Positions 25,928-34,612 of a stretch of DNA of 47,034 nt are shown here, piece after piece; position 1 is the stretch's first letter; every line of letters begins with the position of its first letter. The stretch is from Caloranaerobacter azorensis DSM 13643. GTDB lineage: Bacteria; Bacillota; Clostridia; Tissierellales; Thermohalobacteraceae. The stretch covers positions 1 to 47,034 of the forward strand of contig NZ_FQXO01000014.1 of NCBI RefSeq assembly GCF_900129995.1, in the 5' to 3' direction. Both the position numbers and the translations under genes were made by a program. The notes below the pieces were generated by a model. The model had not been told where the DNA came from and did not search any database. It saw only the letters and a program-made list of their open reading frames with translations.

Positions 25928-26182
25928 GAGCTTGTTGACAAAGTAAAATATTTTATGAAAATGATGCTCATGCGGACGAATTTAGAAAAAACTTAAGGCT
26001 CAAATTTTTAGAAAATCCTAACGCACCTAATCAAGACCTCCTGTCTTGTAGGATGCTGGTTTGACCTCCTGTCAAACCTACGGATTTTCTCAAAAATTTT
26101 CGCCTAGTTTTTTAACTAAATTCTTTCAAGCATTCGCTTTCATTTTCATAAATACAAAAAACATAAGTTTGTCAACAGTCTG
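25928..26182. repeat. Structured repeat element, copy 3 (full length)
   Basis: 255 bp with the same ends as copy 1 (GAGCTTGTTGACAAAG and TTTGTCAACAGTCTG) and a body that differs at few positions. The right end carries a small insertion before TTTGTCAACA. The two inner loops read CTCCT here (GACCTCCTGTC twice), where copy 1 has ATCCT twice. It is flanked on both sides by the identical 17-base hairpin AACGGCTTTTAGCCGTT. Confidence 0.88.
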
Positions 26183-26205
26183 AACGGCTTTTAGCCGTTT
26201 TTTTG
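26183..26205 (+). terminator. Rho-independent terminator of the sigma-54 activator gene, right copy of the duplicated hairpin
   Basis: AACGGCT and AGCCGTT pair across TTT, and a run of T follows. It is now 300 bases from the stop codon because repeat copy 3 lies between. Confidence 0.8.
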
Positions 26206-26229
26206 TTTAGTTAATAGAGAATAATTAAA

Positions 26230-26337
26230 ATAATGTAAAATTTAAAATTAAAAACAGCTAATAATTAAAAACTGTTGATTATCGATTATTGATTGTTAAT
26301 TAATTTACATTTTACATTTTCAATTTTATATTTTTAT
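26230..26337. repeat. AT-rich intergenic palindrome with word repeats
   Basis: The left arm AATGTAAAATTTAAAATT matches the reverse complement of a right arm built from TTTACATTTTACATTTTC. Between them lie recurring words ATTATCGATTATTGATTG and TTAATTAAT. The palindrome ends about 20 bases before the sigma-54 promoter, so it may overlap an activator-binding region. Confidence 0.6.
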
Positions 26338-26358
26338 CTGGTACCTCGTGTCTAAAAA

Positions 26359-26374
26359 TGGCATATTTTTTGCA
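26359..26374 (+). promoter_or_regulatory. Sigma-54 (-24/-12) promoter of the lysine-fermentation operon
   Basis: TGGCATATTTTTTGCA matches the consensus TGGCAC-N5-TTGCA, with the invariant GG (26360-26361) and GC (26372-26373) exactly the right distance apart. It lies about 47 bases before the ATG of kdd and downstream of the gene for a sigma-54 activator, so the pairing is very likely. Transcription would start near 26385. Confidence 0.88.
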
Positions 26375-26420
26375 TTAATATTTGTTCGATAAAAGAATTA
26401 AAACAGGAGGGGGAAGTAAA

Positions 26421-27458
26421 ATGAAAAAGGGATGTCCATACGGAACTCATAGAGTAATTGAACCTAAGGGGGTGTTGCCTCAACCTGCATTAAAAATCGA
26501 TAACAATATGGAAATCTATGATAACGAAATACTAATTGACGTACAGACATTAAACATAGACTCTGCAAGTTTTACACAAATTAAGGAAGAAGCAGGCGGG
26601 GATATAGAAAAAATTAAAGAGATAATGATGGATATAGTTAATACAAGAGGTAAGCATCAAAACCCAGTAACAGGTTCTGGTGGTATGTTAATAGGTAGAG
26701 TTGAGAAGATAGGACCGGCATTAGAAGGAAAGACAAATCTTAAAGTTGGGGATAAGATAGCTACATTAGTATCATTATCATTAACTCCTTTAAGAATAGA
26801 TGAAATACTAGAAGTAAGAAAAGATATTGACCAAGTAGATATAAGAGGAAAAGCAATATTATTTGAAAGTGGCATTTATGCCGTATTGCCAGATGATATA
26901 CCAGAAAATCTTGCATTGTCTGTACTAGATGTTGCTGGTGCACCAGCTCAAACTGCAAAATTAGTAAAGCCGGGCGATACAGTATTAGTTATAGGGGGAG
27001 CAGGTAAGTCTGGTATGTTGTGTTTGTATGAAGCTAAAAAAAGAGTCGGAGTAACTGGAAAAGTAATTTGTTTGGGATATAGTCAAGAGAGTATAGATAG
27101 GGTAAAGGAAGCAAACCTAGCAGATTATTATATTAAGGCAGATGCAACTAATGCCGTAGAAGTTATGGAAAAGATTAAAGAAGTTACAAATGGAGAAATG
27201 GCGGATATAACTATAAACTGTGTAAACGTTCCCAACACTGAAATGGCAAGTATATTAGCAACAAAAGATAATGGATTAATATATTTCTTCAGTATGGCTA
27301 CTAGCTTTACTAAAGCAGCATTAGGAGCAGAAGGAGTAGGGAAAGATGTAACTATGATTATAGGAAATGGATATACAAAAGGACATGCAGAAATAGCTTT
27401 ACAAATAATGAGAGAAAGCGAAGAGTTAAGAAAGATTTATGAGGAGTTATATGCATAA
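26421..27458 (+). CDS. kdd: L-erythro-3,5-diaminohexanoate dehydrogenase
   Basis: 345 residues. NAD-dependent enzyme that oxidises 3,5-diaminohexanoate to 5-amino-3-oxohexanoate in lysine fermentation. The N-terminal region CPYGTHRVIEPKGVLPQPA is characteristic of Kdd. A Rossmann nucleotide-binding loop, VIGGAGKSGMLCLYEAKK, lies near residue 190 in a medium-chain-dehydrogenase-like fold. I chose ATG at 26421 behind AGGAGGGGG; the open frame extends to 26382 but that is right at the expected transcription start. It is the first gene after the sigma-54 promoter. Confidence 0.95.
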   Translation: MKKGCPYGTHRVIEPKGVLPQPALKIDNNMEIYDNEILIDVQTLNIDSASFTQIKEEAGGDIEKIKEIMMDIVNTRGKHQNPVTGSGGMLIGRVEKIGPALEGKTNLKVGDKIATLVSLSLTPLRIDEILEVRKDIDQVDIRGKAILFESGIYAVLPDDIPENLALSVLDVAGAPAQTAKLVKPGDTVLVIGGAGKSGMLCLYEAKKRVGVTGKVICLGYSQESIDRVKEANLADYYIKADATNAVEVMEKIKEVTNGEMADITINCVNVPNTEMASILATKDNGLIYFFSMATSFTKAALGAEGVGKDVTMIIGNGYTKGHAEIALQIMRESEELRKIYEELYA

Positions 27459-27536
27459 ATTTTCAATTTTAAATTTTACATTTCGTTTCCTGTGTATTAT
27501 CAACTATCTTTATTGAATAAAAAAGGGGGAGATTTT

Positions 27537-28805
27537 GTGAGAAATTTTAGAGATATTGAACTTTGGAAAAACGTAACAGATGAGGAGTGGAATGATTGGA
27601 GGTGGCAGGTAAAAAATAGAATTACAGATGTAGAGGATTTAAAAAAGGTTATAAATCTTACCCAACAGGAAGAAAGAGATATAAGAGAAACATTAAAGAA
27701 GTTTAGAATGGGGATAACTCCTTACTATGCTTCTCTTATGGACAAAGATGACCCTAGATGCCCTATTAGAATGCAGGCAGTACCTACAATAATGGAAACT
27801 CATACGAGTTTAGCAGATATGCTAGACCCATTGCATGAAGACACAGACTCACCAGTTCCGGGACTGACTCACAGATATCCTGATAGAGTACTTTTACTTA
27901 TAACAGACCAATGTTCTATGTATTGTAGACATTGTACAAGAAGGAGATTTGCAGGACATCAAGATGCAGCAATGCCAATGGATAGAATTGAAGCAGCTAT
28001 CGAATATATTAGAAAGACACCTCAAGTAAGAGACGTTCTTCTATCAGGTGGAGATGCTTTATTGGTATCAGATGAGAGATTAGAGACTATTATCAAAAAG
28101 TTAAGAGAAATACCTCATGTTGAAATAATACGTATAGGTTCACGTACTCCTGTTGTATTACCGCAGAGAATTACAGATAACTTAGTTAATATGCTAAAAA
28201 AATATCATCCAATCTGGTTAAATACACATTTTAACCATCCAAAAGAAATTACAGAACAGTCAAAGAGAGCTTGTGAAAAATTAGCTGATGCAGGGATACC
28301 ATTAGGCAATCAGTCTGTATTATTAAGAGGTGTAAATGACTGTATACATGTAATGAGAAAGTTAGTTCATGAATTGGTTAAAATTAGAGTAAGACCTTAC
28401 TACATATATCAATGCGATTTATCTATGGGTATAGAGCATTTTAGAACTCCTGTTTCAAAGGGCATAGAAATTATTGAAGGGTTAAGAGGACATACTTCAG
28501 GTTATGCTGTACCTACATTTGTTGTAGATGCTCCTGGTGGGGGCGGGAAAATACCTGTAATGCCTAACTATGTAGTATCTATGTCGGCTAATAAAGTCAT
28601 TTTGAGGAACTTTGAAGGGGTTATAACAACTTATACTGAACCTGAAAACTATAAATTTGAATGCAATTGTCCTGTATGCAGAGGAGAAAAAGAACATGAA
28701 CTTACAGGAGTAGCTGGGCTTTTGCAAGGTAATGATATAGCGCTTGAACCAACTAAGTTAGAGAGAAGAGAAAGAGCAAAGAACAGGGAAAAGAATAAAA
28801 TTTAA
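27537..28805 (+). CDS. kamA: L-lysine 2,3-aminomutase
   Basis: About 422 residues. Radical-SAM and PLP enzyme that converts L-lysine to L-beta-lysine, the first step of the pathway. The 4Fe-4S motif CSMYCRHC is at about residues 126-133. [19 protein letters not shown] and the C-terminal [16 protein letters not shown], the PLP lysine region, are typical. The zinc-site cysteines lie in [10 protein letters not shown] near the C-terminus. The start is GTG at 27537 behind AGGGGGAGA; the frame opens 45 bases earlier but has no ribosome site there. It is separated from kdd by an AT-rich word repeat. Confidence 0.96.
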   Translation: MRNFRDIELWKNVTDEEWNDWRWQVKNRITDVEDLKKVINLTQQEERDIRETLKKFRMGITPYYASLMDKDDPRCPIRMQAVPTIMETHTSLADMLDPLHEDTDSPVPGLTHRYPDRVLLLITDQCSMYCRHCTRRRFAGHQDAAMPMDRIEAAIEYIRKTPQVRDVLLSGGDALLVSDERLETIIKKLREIPHVEIIRIGSRTPVVLPQRITDNLVNMLKKYHPIWLNTHFNHPKEITEQSKRACEKLADAGIPLGNQSVLLRGVNDCIHVMRKLVHELVKIRVRPYYIYQCDLSMGIEHFRTPVSKGIEIIEGLRGHTSGYAVPTFVVDAPGGGGKIPVMPNYVVSMSANKVILRNFEGVITTYTEPENYKFECNCPVCRGEKEHELTGVAGLLQGNDIALEPTKLERRERAKNREKNKI

Positions 28806-28885
28806 AATTAAAAATGTAAAATGAGTTAACGGTTTTTTAACTATTGGTCTCTGGCAGCTGCCAACTGACATGTGAGGTGCTGAAG

Positions 28886-29920
28886 GTGAATCTTATAGAT
28901 ATTATATACAAAAAATATAAAACAGTTTCAATTGTAGGCATGGCAAAAAATGCAGGAAAAACTGTTACATTAAATAAATTAATAGAGGATGCTTACGATA
29001 GAGACATTATATTGGGCATAACTTCCATTGGAAGAGATGGGGAAAGTAAAGATATAGTTACAAATACCGAAAAACCTATGATATATGTTCCAGAGGGGAG
29101 CTTTGTAGCTACTTTAGCCGAAAAATTAGATGAAGGAGATGCAAAACTAGAGATTATAAGGGTTACAGAGTATAAGACGCCAATGGGGGAAGTGGTTGTA
29201 GGTAGGGTTAGATGCGGTGGATATTTACAAATAGCAGGGCCTCAAACTAATAGGGGGATTAAAGAAATAAGTGATTTTATGTTATCTTTAGGAGCGGAAA
29301 TTGTTTTGATAGATGGGGCTATAGATAGACTTTCTTCAGCATCGCCCTCTGTTTCTGAGGGGACTATTCTGGCTACAGGAGCGGTTATAAGTAGAGATAT
29401 GAATAGAGTAATTGAAGATACGGTTCATACAGTAAGGCTTTTTAGCCTTGAAAGTATTATAGATATTAATGATAAGACTGTTGTTAAAGAAATAATGGAA
29501 AAAGAGAAAATAGGTATTGTAGATACTTTTTTGAATATACAGTATCTCGACATAAAAACTGCTATAAATAGTGGGAAAGTGATCGGTTCGGAAATTAAAG
29601 AATATACGAAATATGTAGTATTTCCAGGAGCATTAGTTGGAAAAACTTTAATTGATATTATAAGCACTACAAGATTATTTAAGCAGGTTGAGTTTATAGT
29701 TAGAGACGGAACTAAAATATTCATTTCACCAAAAGAATGGTTGAAGCTCGTGAAAATGGGGGTCAAGGTTAAAGTTTTAGAACCTATTAATACATTAGCT
29801 GTAACAGTAAATCCTTATTCTCCACAGGGCTATTATTTTGATAGTTTTGAGTTTTTAAAAAAGATGCGTATATTTATTAAAGATATACCCGTTTTCGATG
29901 TTATGTTAGGAGATGAATAA
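28886..29920 (+). CDS. kamB: Lysine 5,6-aminomutase reactivase subunit KamB
   Basis: About 344 residues. A P-loop, GMAKNAGKT, lies at residues 18-26, near the N-terminus, as in KamB-type proteins; the rest is unlike other well-known families. KamB and KamC occur with kamD and kamE in lysine-fermenting bacteria and are thought to restore the B12-dependent aminomutase after cofactor inactivation. The start is GTG at 28886 with GAGGTG six bases before; the frame is open to 28844, in a repeat region. It overlaps the frame of kamC by a few bases. Confidence 0.88.
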   Translation: MNLIDIIYKKYKTVSIVGMAKNAGKTVTLNKLIEDAYDRDIILGITSIGRDGESKDIVTNTEKPMIYVPEGSFVATLAEKLDEGDAKLEIIRVTEYKTPMGEVVVGRVRCGGYLQIAGPQTNRGIKEISDFMLSLGAEIVLIDGAIDRLSSASPSVSEGTILATGAVISRDMNRVIEDTVHTVRLFSLESIIDINDKTVVKEIMEKEKIGIVDTFLNIQYLDIKTAINSGKVIGSEIKEYTKYVVFPGALVGKTLIDIISTTRLFKQVEFIVRDGTKIFISPKEWLKLVKMGVKVKVLEPINTLAVTVNPYSPQGYYFDSFEFLKKMRIFIKDIPVFDVMLGDE

Positions 29921-29921
29921 A

Positions 29922-31556
29922 ATGAGTTTTTTATTTGATGATACAACAAAGAAGATAATAGGCTTCAATTATGTAATGGACAAAATAAAGGTAATAACTC
30001 CATTTGGCTATCAATTGAAAGAAAAATTAACGCCATACATGCCTGGAGAAGAGGATATATTAAAAGATGAGTTAGATAGAGTAGAAACTTTAATAAATTT
30101 AATTAAAAATAATGACAAAGAATTTGTTCGCATCAAGATACTACTTGAACATTTTAAGGATTTGAGTAATTCGGTAAAAAATGCGGTAAAAGGAAGCACT
30201 TTAACATTAATAGAACTGTTTGAGATGAAGAATTTTATCTTTCTTTTGAAACGGCTACATGAAGAAATTTCAAAGCTCGATTGGGACATACCTTTAGATA
30301 TGAGGATTAATAGAATTGAAGAACTAGAAGCCCTATTAGACCCACGAAATGAAGGTATAATGACATTTTACATATATGAAGAGTATTCAGACAGACTTAA
30401 AGAAATTAGAGAATATAAAAAGAAACTTAAAGAAGATATAAAGAGCGAAAAGAAAAAAATAAGAGAAAAAATAAAAAAAGACTTAAAGCTGAATGTAAAT
30501 TTAAAAGGAGAAATTATTGTATCAAAAGACGATACTGAATTAATAAAAAAAATTGGGGGATATCCTTTTTTAATCTATTCATCAGAAACTTATATGAATA
30601 TTAAATACGTAATTAAATCAACTCCAGTAATCGATAGATTAGAAAAGGAATTAGAGAAAGTAGAACGTATGGAAGAAGATGAAGAATATAACATTAGAAA
30701 AGGATTATCAAAGGAAATAAGCAAATTTAGCAGCGATTTGTTAAGCAATATGAATGCAATTGGGAAATTAGATTTAACGATTGCAAAGGCATACATGGCA
30801 ATAGAGATTGATGGAGTTAAACCCGAAGTTAAAAACGAATATTCAATAAATATAGTAGATGGAAGACATATTGAAGTTGAAGACTTCCTAAAAGAAAACG
30901 GTAAAACATTTACTCCAATAAGTATCGATTTGTCAGAAGGAGTTACATGTATTACTGGAGCCAATATGGGGGGTAAGACTGTTACTCTTAAACTTATTGC
31001 ATTATTGTCTGCAATGGTACAATATGGGCTATTTGTTCCGTGCAAAAGAATGGAATCAGGGCTTAACGGATTTATATATGTATCTATAGGCGATTTGCAG
31101 TCTATTGATAAGGGCTTAAGTACATTTGGGGGAGAGATAAGTAAACTTAAATATGCATTAACTAAAAAAGATGACAGGGGACTTATTCTGTTAGATGAAC
31201 TGGCAAGGGGAACGAATCCAGAAGAAGGATATGCGATATCTAAGGCGATAGTAAATTTTTTAAAAAATAGCAAAAGCATAACTGTAATAACTACACATTA
31301 TGACAACATAGCGAATTCGGATGATATAGTCCATTTCCAAGTAATAGGGCTTGCTAATGTTAATTATGATGAATTAAGAGAGAAACTTTTAAACGATAAA
31401 ATAGATGGAATTGAAGTTATTGGTCAATATATGGATTATAGATTGAAAAGAGTAACTGATAAGAGTCAAGTTCCTAGAGATGCAATAAATATAGCAAGAT
31501 TAATGGGACTTAACGAAGATATACTTAAAGAAGCAGAAGAGATACTAAAAAATTAA
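29922..31556 (+). CDS. kamC: Lysine 5,6-aminomutase reactivase ATPase KamC (MutS-like)
   Basis: About 544 residues. The C-terminal part is a MutS-type ABC ATPase: Walker A GANMGGKT at about residues 346-353, then the signature region, and Walker B LILLDELARGTNP at about 421-433, followed by the conserved TTHYDN. The N-terminal half is helical, with a charged coiled-coil stretch near residues 150-185. It has no mismatch-binding domain, so it is not DNA repair MutS. With KamB it forms the putative reactivase of KamDE. Start ATG at 29922 behind AGGAG (an upstream ATG at 29913 abuts the ribosome site). Confidence 0.88.
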   Translation: MSFLFDDTTKKIIGFNYVMDKIKVITPFGYQLKEKLTPYMPGEEDILKDELDRVETLINLIKNNDKEFVRIKILLEHFKDLSNSVKNAVKGSTLTLIELFEMKNFIFLLKRLHEEISKLDWDIPLDMRINRIEELEALLDPRNEGIMTFYIYEEYSDRLKEIREYKKKLKEDIKSEKKKIREKIKKDLKLNVNLKGEIIVSKDDTELIKKIGGYPFLIYSSETYMNIKYVIKSTPVIDRLEKELEKVERMEEDEEYNIRKGLSKEISKFSSDLLSNMNAIGKLDLTIAKAYMAIEIDGVKPEVKNEYSINIVDGRHIEVEDFLKENGKTFTPISIDLSEGVTCITGANMGGKTVTLKLIALLSAMVQYGLFVPCKRMESGLNGFIYVSIGDLQSIDKGLSTFGGEISKLKYALTKKDDRGLILLDELARGTNPEEGYAISKAIVNFLKNSKSITVITTHYDNIANSDDIVHFQVIGLANVNYDELREKLLNDKIDGIEVIGQYMDYRLKRVTDKSQVPRDAINIARLMGLNEDILKEAEEILKN

Positions 31557-31585
31557 AAATCGAAAATGTAAAGGGGGTATTGTTT

Positions 31586-33142
31586 ATGAAAAGCAAGTTG
31601 AATTTGGATCCAAATGTAATAAATAGTGCTAGAGAAGCTGCGAGATGTATAGCCGAAGATGTTCAGGAATTTATTGATAGACATACTACAGTTTCGATAG
31701 AAAGGACTGTTGCTAGATTATTAGGTATAGACGGAGTAGATGAAATAGAAAAACCACTTCCAAATGTTGTAGTAGATAATATTGTTGAAGGAGGAGGACT
31801 TCCTTTAGGAGCGGCTTATTGGATAGGTAATGCTATAGTTCAGACCGGAGATGACCCTCAGACTATAGCGGAAAAGGTAAGCAGAGGAGAGTTAGATTTA
31901 ACTAGACTTCCCATTGCAAGTATAGATAAGATTGAAGAAGTTATATATCCAATAGCGGTCGAAGTAGTAGAGAGAATAAAGAAAAATAGAGAAAAAAGAG
32001 ATGAATATATAAAAAAATTAGGAGAAGGCAGAAAGCCATATCTCTATGTAATAGTTGCTACAGGAAATATATATGAAGATGTCATTCAGGCACAAGCAGC
32101 CGCTAAACAGGGGGCAGATATAATAGCAGTAATTCGTTCGACAGCTCAAAGTTTACTTGATTATGTTCCATATGGACCAACAACTGAAGGTTTCGGTGGA
32201 ACTTATGCTACTCAAGAAAACTTTAAAATTATGAGAAAGGCCCTTGATGAAGTAGGAGAAGAAGTAGGGAGATACATTAGGTTGTGTAATTACTGTTCAG
32301 GACTTTGTATGCCAGAAATTGCAGCAATGGGAGCACTTGAAAGGCTAGATGTTATGTTGAATGATGCATTATATGGTATTCTTTTCAGAGATATAAATAT
32401 GCAGAGAACTCTTATAGATCAATATTTCTCAAGGATTATTAACGGATATGCTGGTATTATAATAAACACTGGAGAAGATAACTATTTAACTACGGCTGAT
32501 GCTGTAGAAGAAGCTCATACCGTATTAGCATCTCAATTTATAAATGAACAGTTTGCATTAAAAGCAGGTATACCAGAGGAGCAAATGGGACTTGGACACG
32601 CATTTGAAATGAATCCAGCCATTGAAAATGGATTTTTATGGGAGTTAGCGCAGGCTCAAATGGCTAGAGAAATATTCCCTAAGGCACCACTTAAATATAT
32701 GCCGCCTACAAAATTCATGACAGGAAATATTTTTAGAGGACATATACAAGATGCAATGTTTAACTTAGTGTCTATAATGACACATCAGGGAATACAATTA
32801 CTTGGAATGCTAACTGAGGCTATTCATACACCACATTTACATGACAGAATGCTTTCTATTGAAAATGCTAGATATATTTTTAATAATGCTAGAAATTTGG
32901 GAGACGAGATAGAATTTAAAGAGGGCGGAATAATTCAGACTAGAGCACAGGAAGTGTTGAAAAAGGCAGAAGAATTACTTAAAGAAATTCGAAGAGAAGG
33001 ATTATTTTCAACTATAGAAAAAGGTAAGTTTGGTGGAGTAAAAAGATCGAGAACTGGAGGAAAGGGACTAGAAGGGGTTGCTACTAAAGCAGAGAATTAC
33101 TACAATCCATTCATCGAGTTGATGCTTGGAGGTGATAGATAA
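31586..33142 (+). CDS. kamD: Lysine 5,6-aminomutase, alpha subunit
   Basis: About 518 residues. It forms the TIM-barrel catalytic subunit of adenosylcobalamin- and PLP-dependent D-lysine/L-beta-lysine 5,6-aminomutase, which moves the terminal amino group to make 3,5-diaminohexanoate. Typical stretches are SAREAARCIAEDVQEFIDRH at the N-terminus, VIVATGNIYEDVIQAQAAAK and YCSGLCMPEIAAMGALERLD. The start is ATG at 31586, with AAGGGGG from 31571 to 31577. A word-repeat fragment precedes the ribosome site. It overlaps kamE by one base. Confidence 0.96.
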   Translation: MKSKLNLDPNVINSAREAARCIAEDVQEFIDRHTTVSIERTVARLLGIDGVDEIEKPLPNVVVDNIVEGGGLPLGAAYWIGNAIVQTGDDPQTIAEKVSRGELDLTRLPIASIDKIEEVIYPIAVEVVERIKKNREKRDEYIKKLGEGRKPYLYVIVATGNIYEDVIQAQAAAKQGADIIAVIRSTAQSLLDYVPYGPTTEGFGGTYATQENFKIMRKALDEVGEEVGRYIRLCNYCSGLCMPEIAAMGALERLDVMLNDALYGILFRDINMQRTLIDQYFSRIINGYAGIIINTGEDNYLTTADAVEEAHTVLASQFINEQFALKAGIPEEQMGLGHAFEMNPAIENGFLWELAQAQMAREIFPKAPLKYMPPTKFMTGNIFRGHIQDAMFNLVSIMTHQGIQLLGMLTEAIHTPHLHDRMLSIENARYIFNNARNLGDEIEFKEGGIIQTRAQEVLKKAEELLKEIRREGLFSTIEKGKFGGVKRSRTGGKGLEGVATKAENYYNPFIELMLGGDR

Positions 33143-33897
33143 TGGCTATGGAAAAAGTAGATTTAACGAGGGTAAAACCATATGGAGACACATTAAATGA
33201 TGGGATGATGCAACTTAGTTTTACTCTCCCCGTACCACATGGTGATGAAGCGGATGAAGCTGCTAGAAGGCTTGTGAAAAAAATGGGATTGGAAGATCCA
33301 AATGTAGTCTATTCTTGTGATTTAGGAGTAGGATATACTTACTTTATTGTTTATGGTAAGTGTCAACATACTGTGGATTATACGAAGATAGAAGTACCTA
33401 AAGTTGATGTAGAAATAATGGATAAATATGAAGTAGAAGAATATATAAAAGAAAATATTAAGAGAAATGTGGTAGTTGTAGGAGCTTGCACTGGAACAGA
33501 TGCTCATACTGTAGGAATTGATGCAATAATGAATATGAAGGGATATAACGGTAACTATGGGCTCGAGAGGTATAAGGGTATAGAAGCATATAACTTAGGA
33601 AGTCAAGTTCCTAATGAAGAATTAGTAGCAAAGGCTATAGAACTAAATGCAGATGCTATATTAGTATCTCAAGTAGTAACCCAAAAAGATGTTCATATTC
33701 CTAATCTTACACAGTTAGTTGAATTGTTAGAGGCTGAAGGCATAAGGGATAAAGTCGTGTTAGTTTGTGGTGGACCGAGAATTTCTCATGAGTTGGCAAA
33801 AGAACTCGGATATGATGCAGGATTTGGATCAGGTACTTATGCTTATCATGTAGCTTCATTTATCGTAACCGAAATGGTAAGAAGAGGTTTAGTATAA
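33142..33897 (+). CDS. kamE: Lysine 5,6-aminomutase, beta subunit
   Basis: 251 residues. The Rossmann-like B12-binding subunit. The cobalamin-binding motif D-x-H-x-x-G is GTDAHTVGIDAI, with His122 as the lower axial ligand. Lys133 in NMKGYNG lies 11 residues further on, the spacing of the PLP lysine in characterised beta subunits. SQVVTQKDVHIPNL and VCGGPRI complete the nucleotide-loop pocket. It ends the operon at a strong terminator. Later pathway genes such as kce and kal are not adjacent. Confidence 0.96.
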   Translation: MAMEKVDLTRVKPYGDTLNDGMMQLSFTLPVPHGDEADEAARRLVKKMGLEDPNVVYSCDLGVGYTYFIVYGKCQHTVDYTKIEVPKVDVEIMDKYEVEEYIKENIKRNVVVVGACTGTDAHTVGIDAIMNMKGYNGNYGLERYKGIEAYNLGSQVPNEELVAKAIELNADAILVSQVVTQKDVHIPNLTQLVELLEAEGIRDKVVLVCGGPRISHELAKELGYDAGFGSGTYAYHVASFIVTEMVRRGLV

Positions 33898-33902
33898 TAG
33901 CG

Positions 33903-33942
33903 AAAGCGTGTTAGAGATTAATATCTCTAACACGCTTTTTTT
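33903..33942 (+). terminator. Rho-independent terminator of the kam operon
   Basis: A 16-bp stem (33903-33918 with 33923-33938) is followed by a T run. It ends the kdd-kamABCDE unit. In the roughly 310-base gap to the next gene I see only this and the promoter copy at 34097-34183. Confidence 0.92.
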
Positions 33943-34096
33943 CACAGGTTACTTACAAGCTATTTCTCTTTAATTATTTATATTATTTTTCAAAGTTCAA
34001 GCTCTCAAATCGTTTTCTATGCAGTATAATAAACTGAACTTAACATAATGAATCGGAGACAAAATGTAAAATAAGGATTATTATAAAATAATTTAA

Positions 34097-34183
34097 ATAT
34101 ATAACATTGATTTACAAGAATAATATGATAAACTATAAATAGTGGTAATATTTTACTTAAAAGAAATAGAATAAAAGTGAGTT
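34097..34183 (+). repeat. Duplicated promoter region, copy A
   Basis: 87 bases that match 36413-36499 at all but about five positions. It contains TTGATT (34107-34112) and TAAACT (34129-34134), 16 bases apart. It ends about 25 bases before the start of the lipoprotein gene. Confidence 0.85.
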
Positions 34184-34207
34184 TTTTTAAAGGGGGAGGG
34201 AAACGCG

Positions 34208-34612
34208 ATGAAAATACTGAAGACAATTATAATTTTATTCATTATTTTTACGCTTGTTGCAGGTTGTAATGACAAAGAAAATATTTCAAAAGAAGCAGAC
34301 TTAATTGATAAAAATATTGATAATGATGTTGAGAATGTTTCAGAAATTAATAATGATACTATAAATCGTCCAGAGACAAAAGAAATTACTTGGACTACAG
34401 AAGGAGAGCAAAATACAGAAATTTTTCAATTAGTTAACATATCAATTTTTCCTTTTACAATTTATGTTCCCAAAAAAGACTGTACTATAACTTCAACCGA
34501 AGACAAACTGGTTATTAATTGGAATAATATTGGATATATAGAGGTTGTATTTCGAATTTCCAGACATCTCCTATTTTATAGTTTGTTTATGATTAATACT
34601 TTTAGGATTTAA
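34208..34612 (+). CDS. Small lipoprotein of unknown function, possibly C-terminally truncated
   Basis: 134 residues. A signal peptide ends in LVAGC at about residue 19 and is followed by a charged, low-complexity linker (about 20-65). A beta-rich stretch with FPFTIYVPKKDCTIT follows and then breaks off in a hydrophobic tail (LLFYSLFMINTFRI) that looks unlike the rest. That suggests a frameshift or a deletion of the C-terminal domain. Start ATG at 34208 behind GGGGGAGGG. About 230 bases of AT-rich DNA with no clear ORF follow, perhaps decayed coding sequence. Confidence 0.6.
   Translation: MKILKTIIILFIIFTLVAGCNDKENISKEADLIDKNIDNDVENVSEINNDTINRPETKEITWTTEGEQNTEIFQLVNISIFPFTIYVPKKDCTITSTEDKLVINWNNIGYIEVVFRISRHLLFYSLFMINTFRI

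Noticed and set aside
18588-26182. CRISPR array
   Set aside because: The three copies are about 250 bp long, far apart, and not separated by short uniform spacers.
28844-28885. Start of kamB at 28844
   Set aside because: This would translate part of a repeat; the GTG at 28886 has a clear ribosome site and gives the normal N-terminus.
29922-31556. DNA mismatch repair MutS2 instead of KamC
   Set aside because: The ATPase is MutS-like, but the N-terminal mismatch domains and the Smr tail are absent and the gene lies between kamB and kamD.
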